A stretch of 64,000 nt of DNA from Chitinophagales bacterium (lineage in GTDB: Bacteria > Bacteroidota > Bacteroidia > Chitinophagales > Chitinophagaceae), in the NCBI GenBank assembly GCA_017303455.1, contig JAFLBM010000001.1:209449-273448 (forward strand), in the 5' to 3' direction. Below, piece by piece: positions 8,386 through 16,943 of the stretch. The notes beneath the pieces were generated by a model. The model did no database searches. It was not told where the DNA came from and saw only the letters and a list, made by a program, of their open reading frames with translations. The translations under genes and the position numbers were made by a program. Every line of letters starts with the position of its first letter. The first letter of the stretch is position 1.

Positions 8386-10341
8386 ACGAATGTAACCATT
8401 GGTATCCATTTCAATTTTGTTTTCAGCCTGGAGAAATTCGATCACTTTCCAGGCTTTTTCTTTTTTAACTCCGTTGAGTTTTTGCAGCAATTCTTTTACC
8501 GGGAGTGATTCATATTTTACCAGGTTGATGACCAGGTGATGCAGCCGGTCAAACTCTTCTTTGGTAAGGCTGACAGCTTTTTGGCGAAGACAATTATCAC
8601 AAATGCCGCAAGTTTTTATAAGCTCATCACCAAAATAAATACCGATAATACGGCTGCGGCATTCCGTTATTTCTTTCACATAACGGACGATCTCCTTAAC
8701 CCGTTGCAGGTAGCGTTCTTTTCGCTGGTTAAAAGCCGGCATATTAATAGTAATATCTTCTGCTTTTATCCTGCTTCTCAATAAAAGAACCTGGGGTGTG
8801 TCTTTCTGCGGCTGGTAATCGATCACGCCGGATTGATGTAATTCCAGTAATTGGTTCTTTATTGAAACTGCATCGGTTCTTAAAAGACCTGAAATGAACT
8901 TTTCGGAAACAGGTACCGGCTGATCATAAATCCCTTCATAGGCCCGCAGCAATGTTTTTATAAGTGGCTCAAGAACCGGATGTGATTGTTCAAACTGGTG
9001 CAAATAATTTTTATCTGTAGTAAACCGGACAAGAGAAGATAAGAATACCTGTTCATTAAAAGCCATCCAGCCATCCTGTTCTAAAGCTTTCAGGGAATAA
9101 AGAGTCGTATGGCTTTGTAATTTGAACTTCCGCAGGAAATCGGCGATGTCAAAATCGTAGTATTGCCCGTCGCCACCGCCCGTAGGCAATTGCAGATAAT
9201 TAGCCACCGCTTGATAGACAGCCCGGATATCTTCTATGGATGGGAAACGCTGTGTGGCAGATAGCTCCAGTTCTGCCAGGTCATTATCATCAAATAATAA
9301 AACGGCATAGGATGTTTTACCATCTCTGCCGGCACGACCTGCTTCCTGGTAATAATTCTCTAAGCAATCCGGAACATCAGCATGAATAACGGAACGTACA
9401 GCGGGTTTGTCTATCCCCATTCCAAAGGCATTGGTACAAACAATCACCCTTATTTTATTATTGATCCATTGCTCCTGCTTACGGCTTCTCTCTTCCTGTG
9501 GTAAACCGGCGTGATAGTAGTCTGCTGAAATATGTTGAAGCTGCAATAACTCGCTTATCTCCTTGGTGCGTTTGCGGCTCCGGCAATAAATAATACCGGT
9601 GCCGGGAACTTTCTGTAAAATTTCAATGATCTTATTGATCTTGGAATCAACTTTGAAAACACTGTAAGAGAGATTGGGCCGTTCAAAAGATTGCCGGAAT
9701 ACACTCCAGTTATTAAAGGAGTCTTCAGCTTTCGGAGCCTGCTCCCCTCTCCCCGAAGGGAGAGGGGTTGGGGGTGAGGTTAGTTTTTCACAAATATCTT
9801 TTTGTACATCGGGTGTGGCAGATGCCGTGAGTGCAAGAACAGGTACATCCGGCAACTCATCCCGTAAAGCAGCGATACGTAAATAAGGTGGCCGGAAATC
9901 ATAACCCCATTGCGAAATGCAATGTGCTTCATCTACTGCGATGAGGCTGATGCCCATGCCGGGTAAATATTCTTTGAACAGGTTTGTTTCTAATCGCTCC
10001 GGCGAAACGTATAAAAACTTACAATTACTTTCCGTTACCACCTTCAATACATTGATCACTTCTTTCCTGGTCATGCCTGAGAAGATTGAATAGGCAGTAA
10101 TTCCTTTTTTCCGCAGGTTCTCCACCTGGTCTTTCATTAAGGCGATCAAAGGGGAAATAACCAAACAGGTTCCTTCCGTTACCATCGCAGGCACCTGGTA
10201 ACAAACTGATTTGCCGCCGCCGGTTGGCAGTAAGGCCAGCGTATCTTTTCCTGCTAATACAGCATTGATAATGTTTTCCTGCAGGGGGCGAAAAGAATCA
10301 AAGCCCCAGTATTGTTTTAATATGGAATGAATATCCGGCAT
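8377..10341 (-). CDS. recQ: ATP-dependent DNA helicase RecQ, with an in-frame repeat insertion
   Basis: A 3'-5' superfamily 2 helicase used in recombination and fork repair. Motifs: Walker A LLPTGGGKSVCYQ at 37-49, DEAH at 137-140, LTASATPDV near 171-179, and the QEAGRAGRDG arginine-finger motif. Next come the RecQ C-terminal zinc-binding segment (ECRSRIIGIYFGDE..KTCGICDNC) and a winged-helix region. A final HRDC domain is not evident. Residues ~187-208 (LTSPPTPLPSGRGEQ and flanks) are not expected in RecQ. They lie between the SATP motif and the SFERPNLSY strand and coincide exactly with a palindromic repeat. The frame is kept, so the protein may still be functional. The 3' end overlaps the convergent HerA-like gene by 9 bp. 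Confidence 0.95.
   Translation of the reverse strand: MPDIHSILKQYWGFDSFRPLQENIINAVLAGKDTLALLPTGGGKSVCYQVPAMVTEGTCLVISPLIALMKDQVENLRKKGITAYSIFSGMTRKEVINVLKVVTESNCKFLYVSPERLETNLFKEYLPGMGISLIAVDEAHCISQWGYDFRPPYLRIAALRDELPDVPVLALTASATPDVQKDICEKLTSPPTPLPSGRGEQAPKAEDSFNNWSVFRQSFERPNLSYSVFKVDSKINKIIEILQKVPGTGIIYCRSRKRTKEISELLQLQHISADYYHAGLPQEERSRKQEQWINNKIRVIVCTNAFGMGIDKPAVRSVIHADVPDCLENYYQEAGRAGRDGKTSYAVLLFDDNDLAELELSATQRFPSIEDIRAVYQAVANYLQLPTGGGDGQYYDFDIADFLRKFKLQSHTTLYSLKALEQDGWMAFNEQVFLSSLVRFTTDKNYLHQFEQSHPVLEPLIKTLLRAYEGIYDQPVPVSEKFISGLLRTDAVSIKNQLLELHQSGVIDYQPQKDTPQVLLLRSRIKAEDITINMPAFNQRKERYLQRVKEIVRYVKEITECRSRIIGIYFGDELIKTCGICDNCLRQKAVSLTKEEFDRLHHLVINLVKYESLPVKELLQKLNGVKKEKAWKVIEFLQAENKIEMDTNGYIRLK
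9742..9779 (-). repeat. Palindromic element inserted in frame in recQ
   Basis: On the plus strand, CCCCTCTCCC (9744-9753) and GGGAGAGGGG (9758-9767) form a perfect 10-bp stem with a CGAA loop, followed by TTGGGGGTGAGG. Read in the recQ direction it is CCTCACCCCCAA plus the hairpin and encodes SPPTPLPSGRGE. Its architecture (CCTC leader, short spacer, C-rich/G-rich hairpin) matches the elements in ileS. Confidence 0.85.
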
Positions 10342-10355
10342 CGTGAAGGGTGAAT

Positions 10356-12464
10356 TTACAGCACTTTCTTCACGAATAAGCGTACAGAATTAATGGCGAG
10401 TACCACATCGCTCAGGCCCATGACCAGTGCACCAAATGTGGGGGTGAGAAAACCGAATGCGGCTACCGGGATAGCTACTATATTATAAGCAAAGGCCCAA
10501 AAAAGATTTTGCTTGATGGTGAGATAAGTGTGTTTACCCAAACCCAGTGCCGTCGGCAAATTCTTTAATCCATGATTCATCAGCACCACCTGTGCACTTT
10601 GCATGGCAATCTGTGAGGCATCATTCATCGAAATTCCAATAGTGGCCTTAGCAAGGGCCGGTGCATCATTGATACCATCCCCGACCATAGCAGTCGGTGT
10701 CTGTTTATTCAGTTCGTCGATCTTTACCAGTTTTTGTTCAGGTGTTTGTTCGGCTATTACCGTACCAATGCCAAGCTGGGAAGCTAATTGATAACATTTT
10801 GCATACCGGTCACCACTCAGCAATATCGTTTTAATGTTCTTGCTGTGTAAATAATCAATTACGGATTTTGCTTCGGGTCTTATTTCATCCTGCACATCTA
10901 TCCAGCCCACCAGGTGGCTGTTCTTTACCAGGTAAATATTGTGGTTATCTTCTTTGGTAAAAGCGTCAGCAATTTTATAAGAACCTGCCCACCAGGTATT
11001 GCCTTCTTTATCCGTTGCCCGCATTCCGAGGCCTTTTACTTCTTCAATTTTCTGCCAGCCAACCAGGTCTTTCCGCTTCCATTCAGTTGTTATTGATTTG
11101 GCAATGGGGTGATTGGAATATTTTTCAATAGAATAGACAATCTTTTTGAATTCATCTTCATCAATAGTTGAGTGGAATCCTCCAATCCTGAAATTTCCTG
11201 TGGTTAGTGTACCTGTTTTGTCAAAAACAACCTGGGTAATGTCTTTGAACAATTCAAGACTGGTGGCATTCCGGAAAAGAATACCTGTTTTGGCGGCCCG
11301 GCCAAGACCCACTGCAATAGCTGCGGGAGTGGCAAGTCCCATGGCACAGGGGCAGGCGATAACGAGCACAGCGATACTGCGCATTAATGCATTGGTAAAA
11401 TCACCGAGAATGATCCAGTTGATGGAAAGTGTAAGCACAGCTATAATCAGTACAACGGGGATGAAGATGCTGCTTATTTTGTCTGCCAATTGCTGCACCG
11501 GTGGTTTTTCTCCCTGTGCCTGTTTAACGAGGTTAATGATACCGGAAAGGACCGTATCACTACCCACGGCGGTTACCTGTGCTTTCACGGTGCCATCAGT
11601 TATCACACTGCCGCCTATCAATGTGTCTTTGGCATATTTATGAACCGGGATGCTTTCGCCGGTAATAATGGCTTCATTGGCATGTGCATCACCCCAGAGT
11701 ATTTTACAATCAATGGGAACCTGTTCGCCGCTTTTTATTAAAATAAGATCACCAACCCTGAGCTGGGTATTTTCAACAGGGAAAATTTGTTCTTTATGTT
11801 CATCATCAAAAGCGATCATATTGGCCATCACTTTTTGCGATTTGACCAATTTGTTCAATTCTCTTTGCGTGGAAGCAATGGAAGCATCTTCAAGGTAATT
11901 ACCTAAGAATACAAGGGTGATAATAGTGGCTGCTGTTTCATAGAACATATATTGTTCGGCCTGCCCCGTCAATGTGCCATATAAACTATAAACGAATGCG
12001 GCGGTTGCGCCTACAGCAATCAATACATTCATATTCGGCATCCGGTTACGCAGGCTTTTCCAGGCACTCTTTCCAAAAAAACTCATGCCCACCAGGTAAA
12101 CGGGAATAGTAAGTCCCAGTTGCAACCAGGGATTCATCAGCCAGTGCAATTCAATCCCCGGCAACATGTGCAGCATCAGGACAGCGGTAAACGGAAAGCA
12201 AAACCAGAAACGTTGCAGGTGAGTAGTAAGAAAAGGCTTCCTGTTTATGGTAGCTGTCTGATGGCTGGCTACTGCGTAACCAAGATCATTAACCCCTGTT
12301 GCTAATTTTTCTTCAGGTACTTCTCCATTCGTATCAAAGCTGACATCACCAGTAGCAAAATTCACTTTCACATTCTTCATCCCTTTTTTCTCCAGGTATT
12401 TGTGAATGTTTAGTGCACAGGTGGTGCAATCCATGCCTTCTACTTTCCATTGAACCTTTTCCAT
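10356..12464 (-). CDS. copA: Copper-type P1B ATPase (CopA family)
   Basis: A membrane pump of 702 residues that should export monovalent copper. The order is: an N-terminal heavy-metal domain with GMDCTTC at 10-16, transmembrane pairs, TGES actuator motif at 268-271, and the metal-binding CPC at 371-373. Then come the phosphorylation site DKTGTLT from D415, the P1B-specific SNHP near 450-453, the GDGIND hinge at 595-600, and the last helices with YN (659-660) and MGLSD. The YN and M..S residues support Cu(I); the usual second serine of MxxSS is Asp here. It is 14 bp from recQ on the same strand, probably without functional linkage. No copper chaperone or CueR-like regulator is adjacent. Confidence 0.92.
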   Translation of the reverse strand: MEKVQWKVEGMDCTTCALNIHKYLEKKGMKNVKVNFATGDVSFDTNGEVPEEKLATGVNDLGYAVASHQTATINRKPFLTTHLQRFWFCFPFTAVLMLHMLPGIELHWLMNPWLQLGLTIPVYLVGMSFFGKSAWKSLRNRMPNMNVLIAVGATAAFVYSLYGTLTGQAEQYMFYETAATIITLVFLGNYLEDASIASTQRELNKLVKSQKVMANMIAFDDEHKEQIFPVENTQLRVGDLILIKSGEQVPIDCKILWGDAHANEAIITGESIPVHKYAKDTLIGGSVITDGTVKAQVTAVGSDTVLSGIINLVKQAQGEKPPVQQLADKISSIFIPVVLIIAVLTLSINWIILGDFTNALMRSIAVLVIACPCAMGLATPAAIAVGLGRAAKTGILFRNATSLELFKDITQVVFDKTGTLTTGNFRIGGFHSTIDEDEFKKIVYSIEKYSNHPIAKSITTEWKRKDLVGWQKIEEVKGLGMRATDKEGNTWWAGSYKIADAFTKEDNHNIYLVKNSHLVGWIDVQDEIRPEAKSVIDYLHSKNIKTILLSGDRYAKCYQLASQLGIGTVIAEQTPEQKLVKIDELNKQTPTAMVGDGINDAPALAKATIGISMNDASQIAMQSAQVVLMNHGLKNLPTALGLGKHTYLTIKQNLFWAFAYNIVAIPVAAFGFLTPTFGALVMGLSDVVLAINSVRLFVKKVL

Positions 12465-12584
12465 ACTGCAAAATTATCAAAGCAGGTGCTGAAAAGTTTT
12501 TGAGAACGGGAATTGTATTACAACGATGTTGCGTTAATGTATTGATTTTTGTCAGTTTGATGCCCGTCTTTTGTCAGGTAAACC

Positions 12585-12592
12585 TAAATTTG
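12585..12592 (+). promoter_or_regulatory. -7 promoter element TAAATTTG of tsaE
   Basis: It matches TAnnTTTG and ends only 4 nt before the tsaE ATG, so the transcript would have essentially no leader. Confidence 0.45.
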
Positions 12593-12596
12593 AACC

Positions 12597-13022
12597 ATGA
12601 ACCGGATTTTTTTGCTTGATAATATTCAAGAAGTGGCTGCTGCTTTCTGGAAAAATACAGGTGCTGCAACTGTCTTTGCTTTTCATGGGCAAATGGGAGC
12701 AGGCAAGACCACCTTTATTCATGCTTTATGTGACATAAAAGGGGTAAAAGATGCTGTAGGGAGCCCCACTTTTTCACTGGTCAATGAATATGTTTATGAA
12801 GAAAAAGGGCACCAGCAGAAGCTGTTTCATATTGATCTTTACCGCCTGAAAGATGAGGAAGAAGCTATCCGGGCAGGTATCGAAGATTGTTTATACAGCG
12901 GCGACATTTGCCTGGTGGAGTGGCCTGAAAAGGCTCCCGGCATTTTCCCCGAACATACCTTGCATATCTATATTGAGGTGCTTGATGTACAAAGAAGACG
13001 GCTGCGGATCGGCAATAATTAG
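12597..13022 (+). CDS. tsaE: tRNA threonylcarbamoyladenosine biosynthesis ATPase TsaE
   Basis: TsaE is the small P-loop ATPase that resets the TsaB-TsaD complex during t6A formation at position 37 of ANN-decoding tRNAs. The 141-residue length is normal. Walker A is GQMGAGKTT at 31-39. The SPTFSLVNEY segment, HIDLYRL and the LVEWPEKA motif are all characteristic. The gene is followed after about 40 bp by ald on the same strand; the two are often neighbours in Bacteroidota. The ATG at 12597 is the only plausible start and is preceded by a -7 element. Confidence 0.95.
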   Translation: MNRIFLLDNIQEVAAAFWKNTGAATVFAFHGQMGAGKTTFIHALCDIKGVKDAVGSPTFSLVNEYVYEEKGHQQKLFHIDLYRLKDEEEAIRAGIEDCLYSGDICLVEWPEKAPGIFPEHTLHIYIEVLDVQRRRLRIGNN

Positions 13023-13023
13023 T

Positions 13024-13031
13024 TATTTTTG
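13024..13031 (+). promoter_or_regulatory. -7 promoter element TATTTTTG of ald
   Basis: It matches TAnnTTTG, overlaps the bases just after the tsaE stop codon, and lies 32 nt before the ald ATG. It suggests that ald has its own promoter as well as read-through from tsaE. Confidence 0.45.
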
Positions 13032-13063
13032 AAGACGGCCCTTATAACTATTGCAACCAACTC

Positions 13064-14278
13064 ATGAGCCAGCAAAAACCTAAAATAAGCACCTCTTTCA
13101 GTTATGAAACACTGGAAGAAACCCTCGATATCAAACCCAAGGGATCACAAATGCATATTGGTATTCCCAAAGAGATCGCTTTCCAGGAAAACCGGATTGC
13201 ACTGACACCGGATGCCGTGAGTGTGCTGGTCAGCAACGGGCATCATGTTACCATCGAACACAATGCCGGTGAAGCTTCTCATTTCAGGGATAAGGATTAC
13301 AGCGAGGCGGGTGCCAAGATCGTGTATGACAGGGCCGATGTTTTCAAAGCACCCGTGCTGGTAAAAAGTGCCCCCATTATTGACGAAGACCTGCCGTTAT
13401 TACAACTGAACCAGGTCGTCATTTCCCCTATTCATCTTTCCATTTTAAAAGCAGAGTTGCTGGAGAAAATGATGGAGAAACGAATTACCGCTATTTCTTT
13501 TGAAAACCTGAAAGACGACAGCGATTCGTACCCCATCGTCCGCAGCATGAGTGAAATTGCCGGCAGTGCCGTGATGCTGATTGCTGCCCAGTATTTAGGG
13601 TCTGCAAATCATGGTAAAGGAGTGTTGCTGGGTGGTATATCCGGTGTGGCACCTACTAAAGTGATCATCATAGGAGCTGGTATTGTGGGAGAGTATGCTG
13701 CAAGAGCTGCTTTGGCATTGGGAGCATCCGTAAAAGTGTTTGATAACAGTGTTTATCGGTTAAAACGATTACAAAATAATATTGGCCATCGTTTATGGAC
13801 CTCCGTCATCGAACCCAGGATGCTCTCCAAGCAATTAAAGACCTGCGAAGTGGCTGTTGGAGCGTTAGGCTCTGAAACAGGAAGAACACCGATGGTGGTG
13901 ACTGAAGAAATGGTTAGTAATATGCGGCCGGGTTCTGTGGTTATTGATGTGAGTATTGACCGGGGTGGCTGTTTTGAAACTTCCGAGATCACTTCCCATG
14001 AGCATCCTATTTTTATGAAATATGGGGTGATACATTATTGTGTTCCGAATATCCCCTCCGGTTTTGCCCGTACTGCTTCACAAGCCATCAGTAATGTACT
14101 GATGCCACTATTACTCGAAGCAGCAGAAGAGGGTGGCTTTGAAAAACTGGTCTGGCATAAACTTCATTTACGCAGCGGCATTTATTTATTCAAAGGGTCG
14201 CTCACTAATTTCTACCTCAGTGAGCGGTTTGATCTGAAGTACACCGATTTGAACTTGCTGATAGCGAGTCAGCGATAA
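13064..14278 (+). CDS. ald: Alanine dehydrogenase
   Basis: NAD-dependent oxidative deamination of L-alanine to pyruvate, of the Ald/PntA family. At 404 residues it carries a ~29-residue N-terminal extension before the canonical start MHIGIPKEI (residue 30). The core shows GIPKEIAFQENRIALTP, a catalytic-lysine region (VLVKSAP), the Rossmann motif IIIGAGIVGEYAARAA, and the C-terminal HYCVPNIPSGFARTASQAISN signature. The extension is kept because the upstream ATG sits right after the promoter. Translation from the internal ATG at 13151 is a possible alternative. It converges with the ABC ATPase gene, with 10 bp between stop codons. Confidence 0.93.
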   Translation: MSQQKPKISTSFSYETLEETLDIKPKGSQMHIGIPKEIAFQENRIALTPDAVSVLVSNGHHVTIEHNAGEASHFRDKDYSEAGAKIVYDRADVFKAPVLVKSAPIIDEDLPLLQLNQVVISPIHLSILKAELLEKMMEKRITAISFENLKDDSDSYPIVRSMSEIAGSAVMLIAAQYLGSANHGKGVLLGGISGVAPTKVIIIGAGIVGEYAARAALALGASVKVFDNSVYRLKRLQNNIGHRLWTSVIEPRMLSKQLKTCEVAVGALGSETGRTPMVVTEEMVSNMRPGSVVIDVSIDRGGCFETSEITSHEHPIFMKYGVIHYCVPNIPSGFARTASQAISNVLMPLLLEAAEEGGFEKLVWHKLHLRSGIYLFKGSLTNFYLSERFDLKYTDLNLLIASQR

Positions 14279-14288
14279 GTAGGATCGA

Positions 14289-14909
14289 TCAGTGCTTATA
14301 ATCACTAATGTTCAGCTTCTCATTGCAGAATTTATATTCCACTTCATCATTACTGCTCACAATGACCAGCCTGTTCTTACAGTAATCATTGATCAATTGA
14401 TGATATTGGGCAATACCTGCTGCATCAAGGTTGGTGCAGGGTTCATCTAATAAAACGATAGACGAATTGGAAAAAATACATTGTGCCAGTTTTACCCGTT
14501 GTTTCATACCGGAGGAATAGTAGCGGATCTGTTTGTTGGCAGCTTTTTCCAACCCCAGGTTGCTGATAATTGATTCTTTTGTCACTCCATTTAAGAAGGG
14601 TTTAAAGCCGCTGTGAAAATCGAGAAACTCTGAAAGCGTCATTTCTTCCACCACTTCAAGATAGGGGGCACAAATAGATACAAGGCTATACAGGTCTTCT
14701 CCGGCATCTTTTCCCTCAGCGGTTGCCCAGAGGCCCTTGCCTTCGTTCATCATGGTATTGCCACTGAGAACCTGCAATAAAGTACTCTTGCCCGAACCAT
14801 TGGGGCCTGTAATGGCATACGCATTACCTGTTTCAAATGTATAAGTGAAATGACGGAAAATCCAGTCGCGGTTGAAGCGTTTACCCGCATCAGTCAGCGA
14901 TATCTTCAT
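14289..14909 (-). CDS. ABC transporter ATP-binding protein coupled to lpxA
   Basis: A 206-residue ABC ATPase. Walker A is GPNGSGKST, the signature loop YYSSGMKQRVKLA has S-S-G-M in place of LSGG, and Walker B is SIVLLDEPCTNLD. There is no membrane domain, so a separate permease partner is expected; it resembles single-domain CcmA-like exporters. I start it at ATG 14909, whose codon overlaps the last 20 bp of lpxA. The longer frame from 14945 would overlap lpxA by 56 bp. The overlap argues for translational coupling, and a link to envelope lipid or LPS export is inference only. Confidence 0.85.
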   Translation of the reverse strand: MKISLTDAGKRFNRDWIFRHFTYTFETGNAYAITGPNGSGKSTLLQVLSGNTMMNEGKGLWATAEGKDAGEDLYSLVSICAPYLEVVEEMTLSEFLDFHSGFKPFLNGVTKESIISNLGLEKAANKQIRYYSSGMKQRVKLAQCIFSNSSIVLLDEPCTNLDAAGIAQYHQLINDYCKNRLVIVSSNDEVEYKFCNEKLNISDYKH

Positions 14910-15696
14910 CCACACTGTTTTTGGTGAAGCGTTTAATAATACCACGTTGTGATTCGCGGATGAAGGTCACGATCTCATCTCTTTCGTCGGTGGCAGGGAA
15001 TTCTTCCTCCAGGAATTCAATGGCCTGGGAAGTGTTCATTCCTTTATTATATAATACCCGGTAGATATCGAGAATATGATTGATCTTATCAACAGTAAAA
15101 CCTCTTCTTTTTAAACCAATGGAATTTACACCGGCATAGCTCAGCGGGTTGCGGGCTGCTTTGATATAAGGAGGCACGTCTTTACCCACCAGTGAACCGC
15201 CGCTCAGGAAAGAATGCTGGCCAATATTGACAAACTGGTGAACGGCACACATCCCGCCAATAATAGCCCAGTCGCCAATGGTCACATGACCGGCCACCTG
15301 GGTGTTATTACTCATGATACAATTATCACCCACCAGGCAATCATGGGCGAAGTGGCAATAAGCCATGATCAGGCAATTCTTACCAATTACCGTTTTATCC
15401 CGGTCTTTTGTTCCCCGGTTTACGGTTACAAATTCACGGATGGTAGTACCATCGCCTATATATACATTGGAATATTCTCCCTGGAACTTCAGATCCTGCG
15501 GAATGGCAGCAATAACAGCTCCCGGGAAGATGCGGCAGTTTTTACCGATCCTGGCCCCTTCCATAATGGTAACATTGGAGCCGATCCAGGTGCCGTCACC
15601 GATCTCCACATCCTGGTGAATTACGGTAAAAGGATCAACTTTAACATTGGTGGCCAGCTTGGCATTCGGATGAATGTATGTATGTGGATGGATCAT
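14890..15696 (-). CDS. lpxA: Acyl-ACP--UDP-N-acetylglucosamine O-acyltransferase LpxA
   Basis: It catalyses the first step of lipid A synthesis: transfer of a hydroxyacyl chain from ACP to UDP-GlcNAc in the cytoplasm. The protein (268 residues) is a left-handed beta-helix of hexapeptide repeats with the catalytic His in CHFAHDC (H118). The REFVTVNRGT and GGSLVGKDVPPY segments are typical of LpxA. A C-terminal helical domain includes SIGLKRRGF. lpxD, lpxC and fabZ, the usual neighbours, are absent here. A -7 element and a palindrome lie in the leader, and the downstream ABC ATPase overlaps it. Confidence 0.95.
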   Translation of the reverse strand: MIHPHTYIHPNAKLATNVKVDPFTVIHQDVEIGDGTWIGSNVTIMEGARIGKNCRIFPGAVIAAIPQDLKFQGEYSNVYIGDGTTIREFVTVNRGTKDRDKTVIGKNCLIMAYCHFAHDCLVGDNCIMSNNTQVAGHVTIGDWAIIGGMCAVHQFVNIGQHSFLSGGSLVGKDVPPYIKAARNPLSYAGVNSIGLKRRGFTVDKINHILDIYRVLYNKGMNTSQAIEFLEEEFPATDERDEIVTFIRESQRGIIKRFTKNSVDEDIAD

Positions 15697-15714
15697 GCAG
15701 TTGTGTTACAAAGA

Positions 15715-15735
15715 ATCCGCCGGTCGGCGGCGGAT
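15715..15735. repeat. ATCCGCC/GGCGGAT palindrome in the lpxA leader
   Basis: ATCCGCC (15715-15721) and GGCGGAT (15729-15735) form a 7-bp stem with a GC-rich 7-nt loop, between the lpxA -7 element and its ATG. The same arms form the terminator at 3236-3264. There is no T tract, so it is not a terminator; an RNA hairpin in the lpxA leader is likely. Confidence 0.65.
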
Positions 15736-15738
15736 GGG

Positions 15739-15746
15739 CAAAGTTA
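15739..15746 (-). promoter_or_regulatory. -7 promoter element TAACTTTG of lpxA
   Basis: On the minus strand it matches TAnnTTTG, 42 nt upstream of the lpxA ATG. The predicted leader would contain the palindrome at 15715-15735. Confidence 0.5.
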
Positions 15747-15849
15747 ATCGTTACGGCTAAAAACGGAATTTTTTTTACGCATAGATTGTTAAAACTCAAA
15801 TCATCCCGCCACCTGATCAACGTTCAACCATTAAAACCCCGAAAAGGCT

Positions 15850-15857
15850 TACTTTTG
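15850..15857 (+). promoter_or_regulatory. -7 promoter element TACTTTTG of the AraC gene
   Basis: It matches TAnnTTTG and ends 8 nt before the ATG at 15866, so a leaderless or nearly leaderless mRNA is predicted. Confidence 0.45.
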
Positions 15858-15865
15858 CTGTTGTA

Positions 15866-16807
15866 ATGCACAATCCCCCGGATATATTGACCCTGGCCTA
15901 TAAGCAGGCTCCTATGCAGGAGCAGCTACACCTGTTGCAGGAAAGAGAGCAGCAAATACCGGGTTCTGTGCAATATACTATCAACAGGTACAGCCGGCTT
16001 CAGCAATGGAATATTGAGGATACCGGGATGATGGTCTACCATTATGAAAAGGGAGCTTCTAAAGAAAATTACCTGGAGTTAAGGTTCTGCGTCAGCGGTA
16101 ATGTCTATTGCCGGAAAAAAGACACAGAATGTGATATGTGCCAGTTCAGTGCTTCCAAAAGCTGTATGGAAAGGGTGGATAGTGTGGATGTGGTCAGTTT
16201 TAAGTTTTCTCCCACTCATTTGAGCCAGTTTATTAAGCCCCGCAAAGGAAATGCAGTGATGACGGACGATATCCTGAGTTTTAAACACCGGTCTTCTTTT
16301 ACCAAGATACTTCCGCTTTGCGGCAAGACAAGAATGGTACTGGAGGGTGTATTGAATCATACTTACTCAGACAGCCTGGAGAATATATATATCAATGCTC
16401 AAACCCAGATGCTGCTGTTATACAGCTTGGACTGCATGCTGGGAGAGAAAGAAATTGATGTGATCAGCTGTAAATTCCTGGCTAATGAGGCTGACCGGGA
16501 AAAGATCATTAAAGCCCGGGAAATACTAATCCAGCATATTGGTGAGCCTATTACCATTAAGGAGCTCAGCCGGAAAGTGGCCATTAATGAGTGTTACCTG
16601 AAAAAAGGCTTTAAAGAACTGTTCGGTACCACCGTCTTTGATTTTTACCAAAGCCAGCGGATGGAACATGCCAAATACCTCTTGTACGAAAAGGGGTTAA
16701 GTGTAACTGAGGTATCTATCATGCTCGGCTACTCCTCCATTTCACACTTCTCTACTGCTTTTAAAAAGCATACCGGCCTTAAGCCCTGCGAACTGCTACT
16801 TAGATAG
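15866..16807 (+). CDS. AraC-family transcription regulator with a cysteine cluster
   Basis: This 313-residue regulator has its two helix-turn-helix motifs at the C-terminus (about 210-313: ITIKELSRKVAINECYLKKGF, then VSIMLGYSSISHFSTAFKKHTG). The N-terminal part is not a cupin I recognise. It holds C75, C82, C89, C92 and C100, with spacing C82-X6-C89-X2-C92-X7-C100, which could bind a metal or Fe-S cluster or sense redox state. It reads toward a locus of secreted heme-c, YceI and TonB-receptor proteins and may control it. The HTH is certain; the ligand and targets are inferred. Confidence 0.88.
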   Translation: MHNPPDILTLAYKQAPMQEQLHLLQEREQQIPGSVQYTINRYSRLQQWNIEDTGMMVYHYEKGASKENYLELRFCVSGNVYCRKKDTECDMCQFSASKSCMERVDSVDVVSFKFSPTHLSQFIKPRKGNAVMTDDILSFKHRSSFTKILPLCGKTRMVLEGVLNHTYSDSLENIYINAQTQMLLLYSLDCMLGEKEIDVISCKFLANEADREKIIKAREILIQHIGEPITIKELSRKVAINECYLKKGFKELFGTTVFDFYQSQRMEHAKYLLYEKGLSVTEVSIMLGYSSISHFSTAFKKHTGLKPCELLLR

Positions 16808-16943
16808 TTTACGGCCAGTCCTCCCGTATCATGCGTAGTTCCCGACGTAAAATTGTTCTTAATCATCTAAATACCCGCAATAACATAGTTACTACTGCGT
16901 TCATATTCACATGGCATCATTTTTGAATATTTGATTGTCACGA

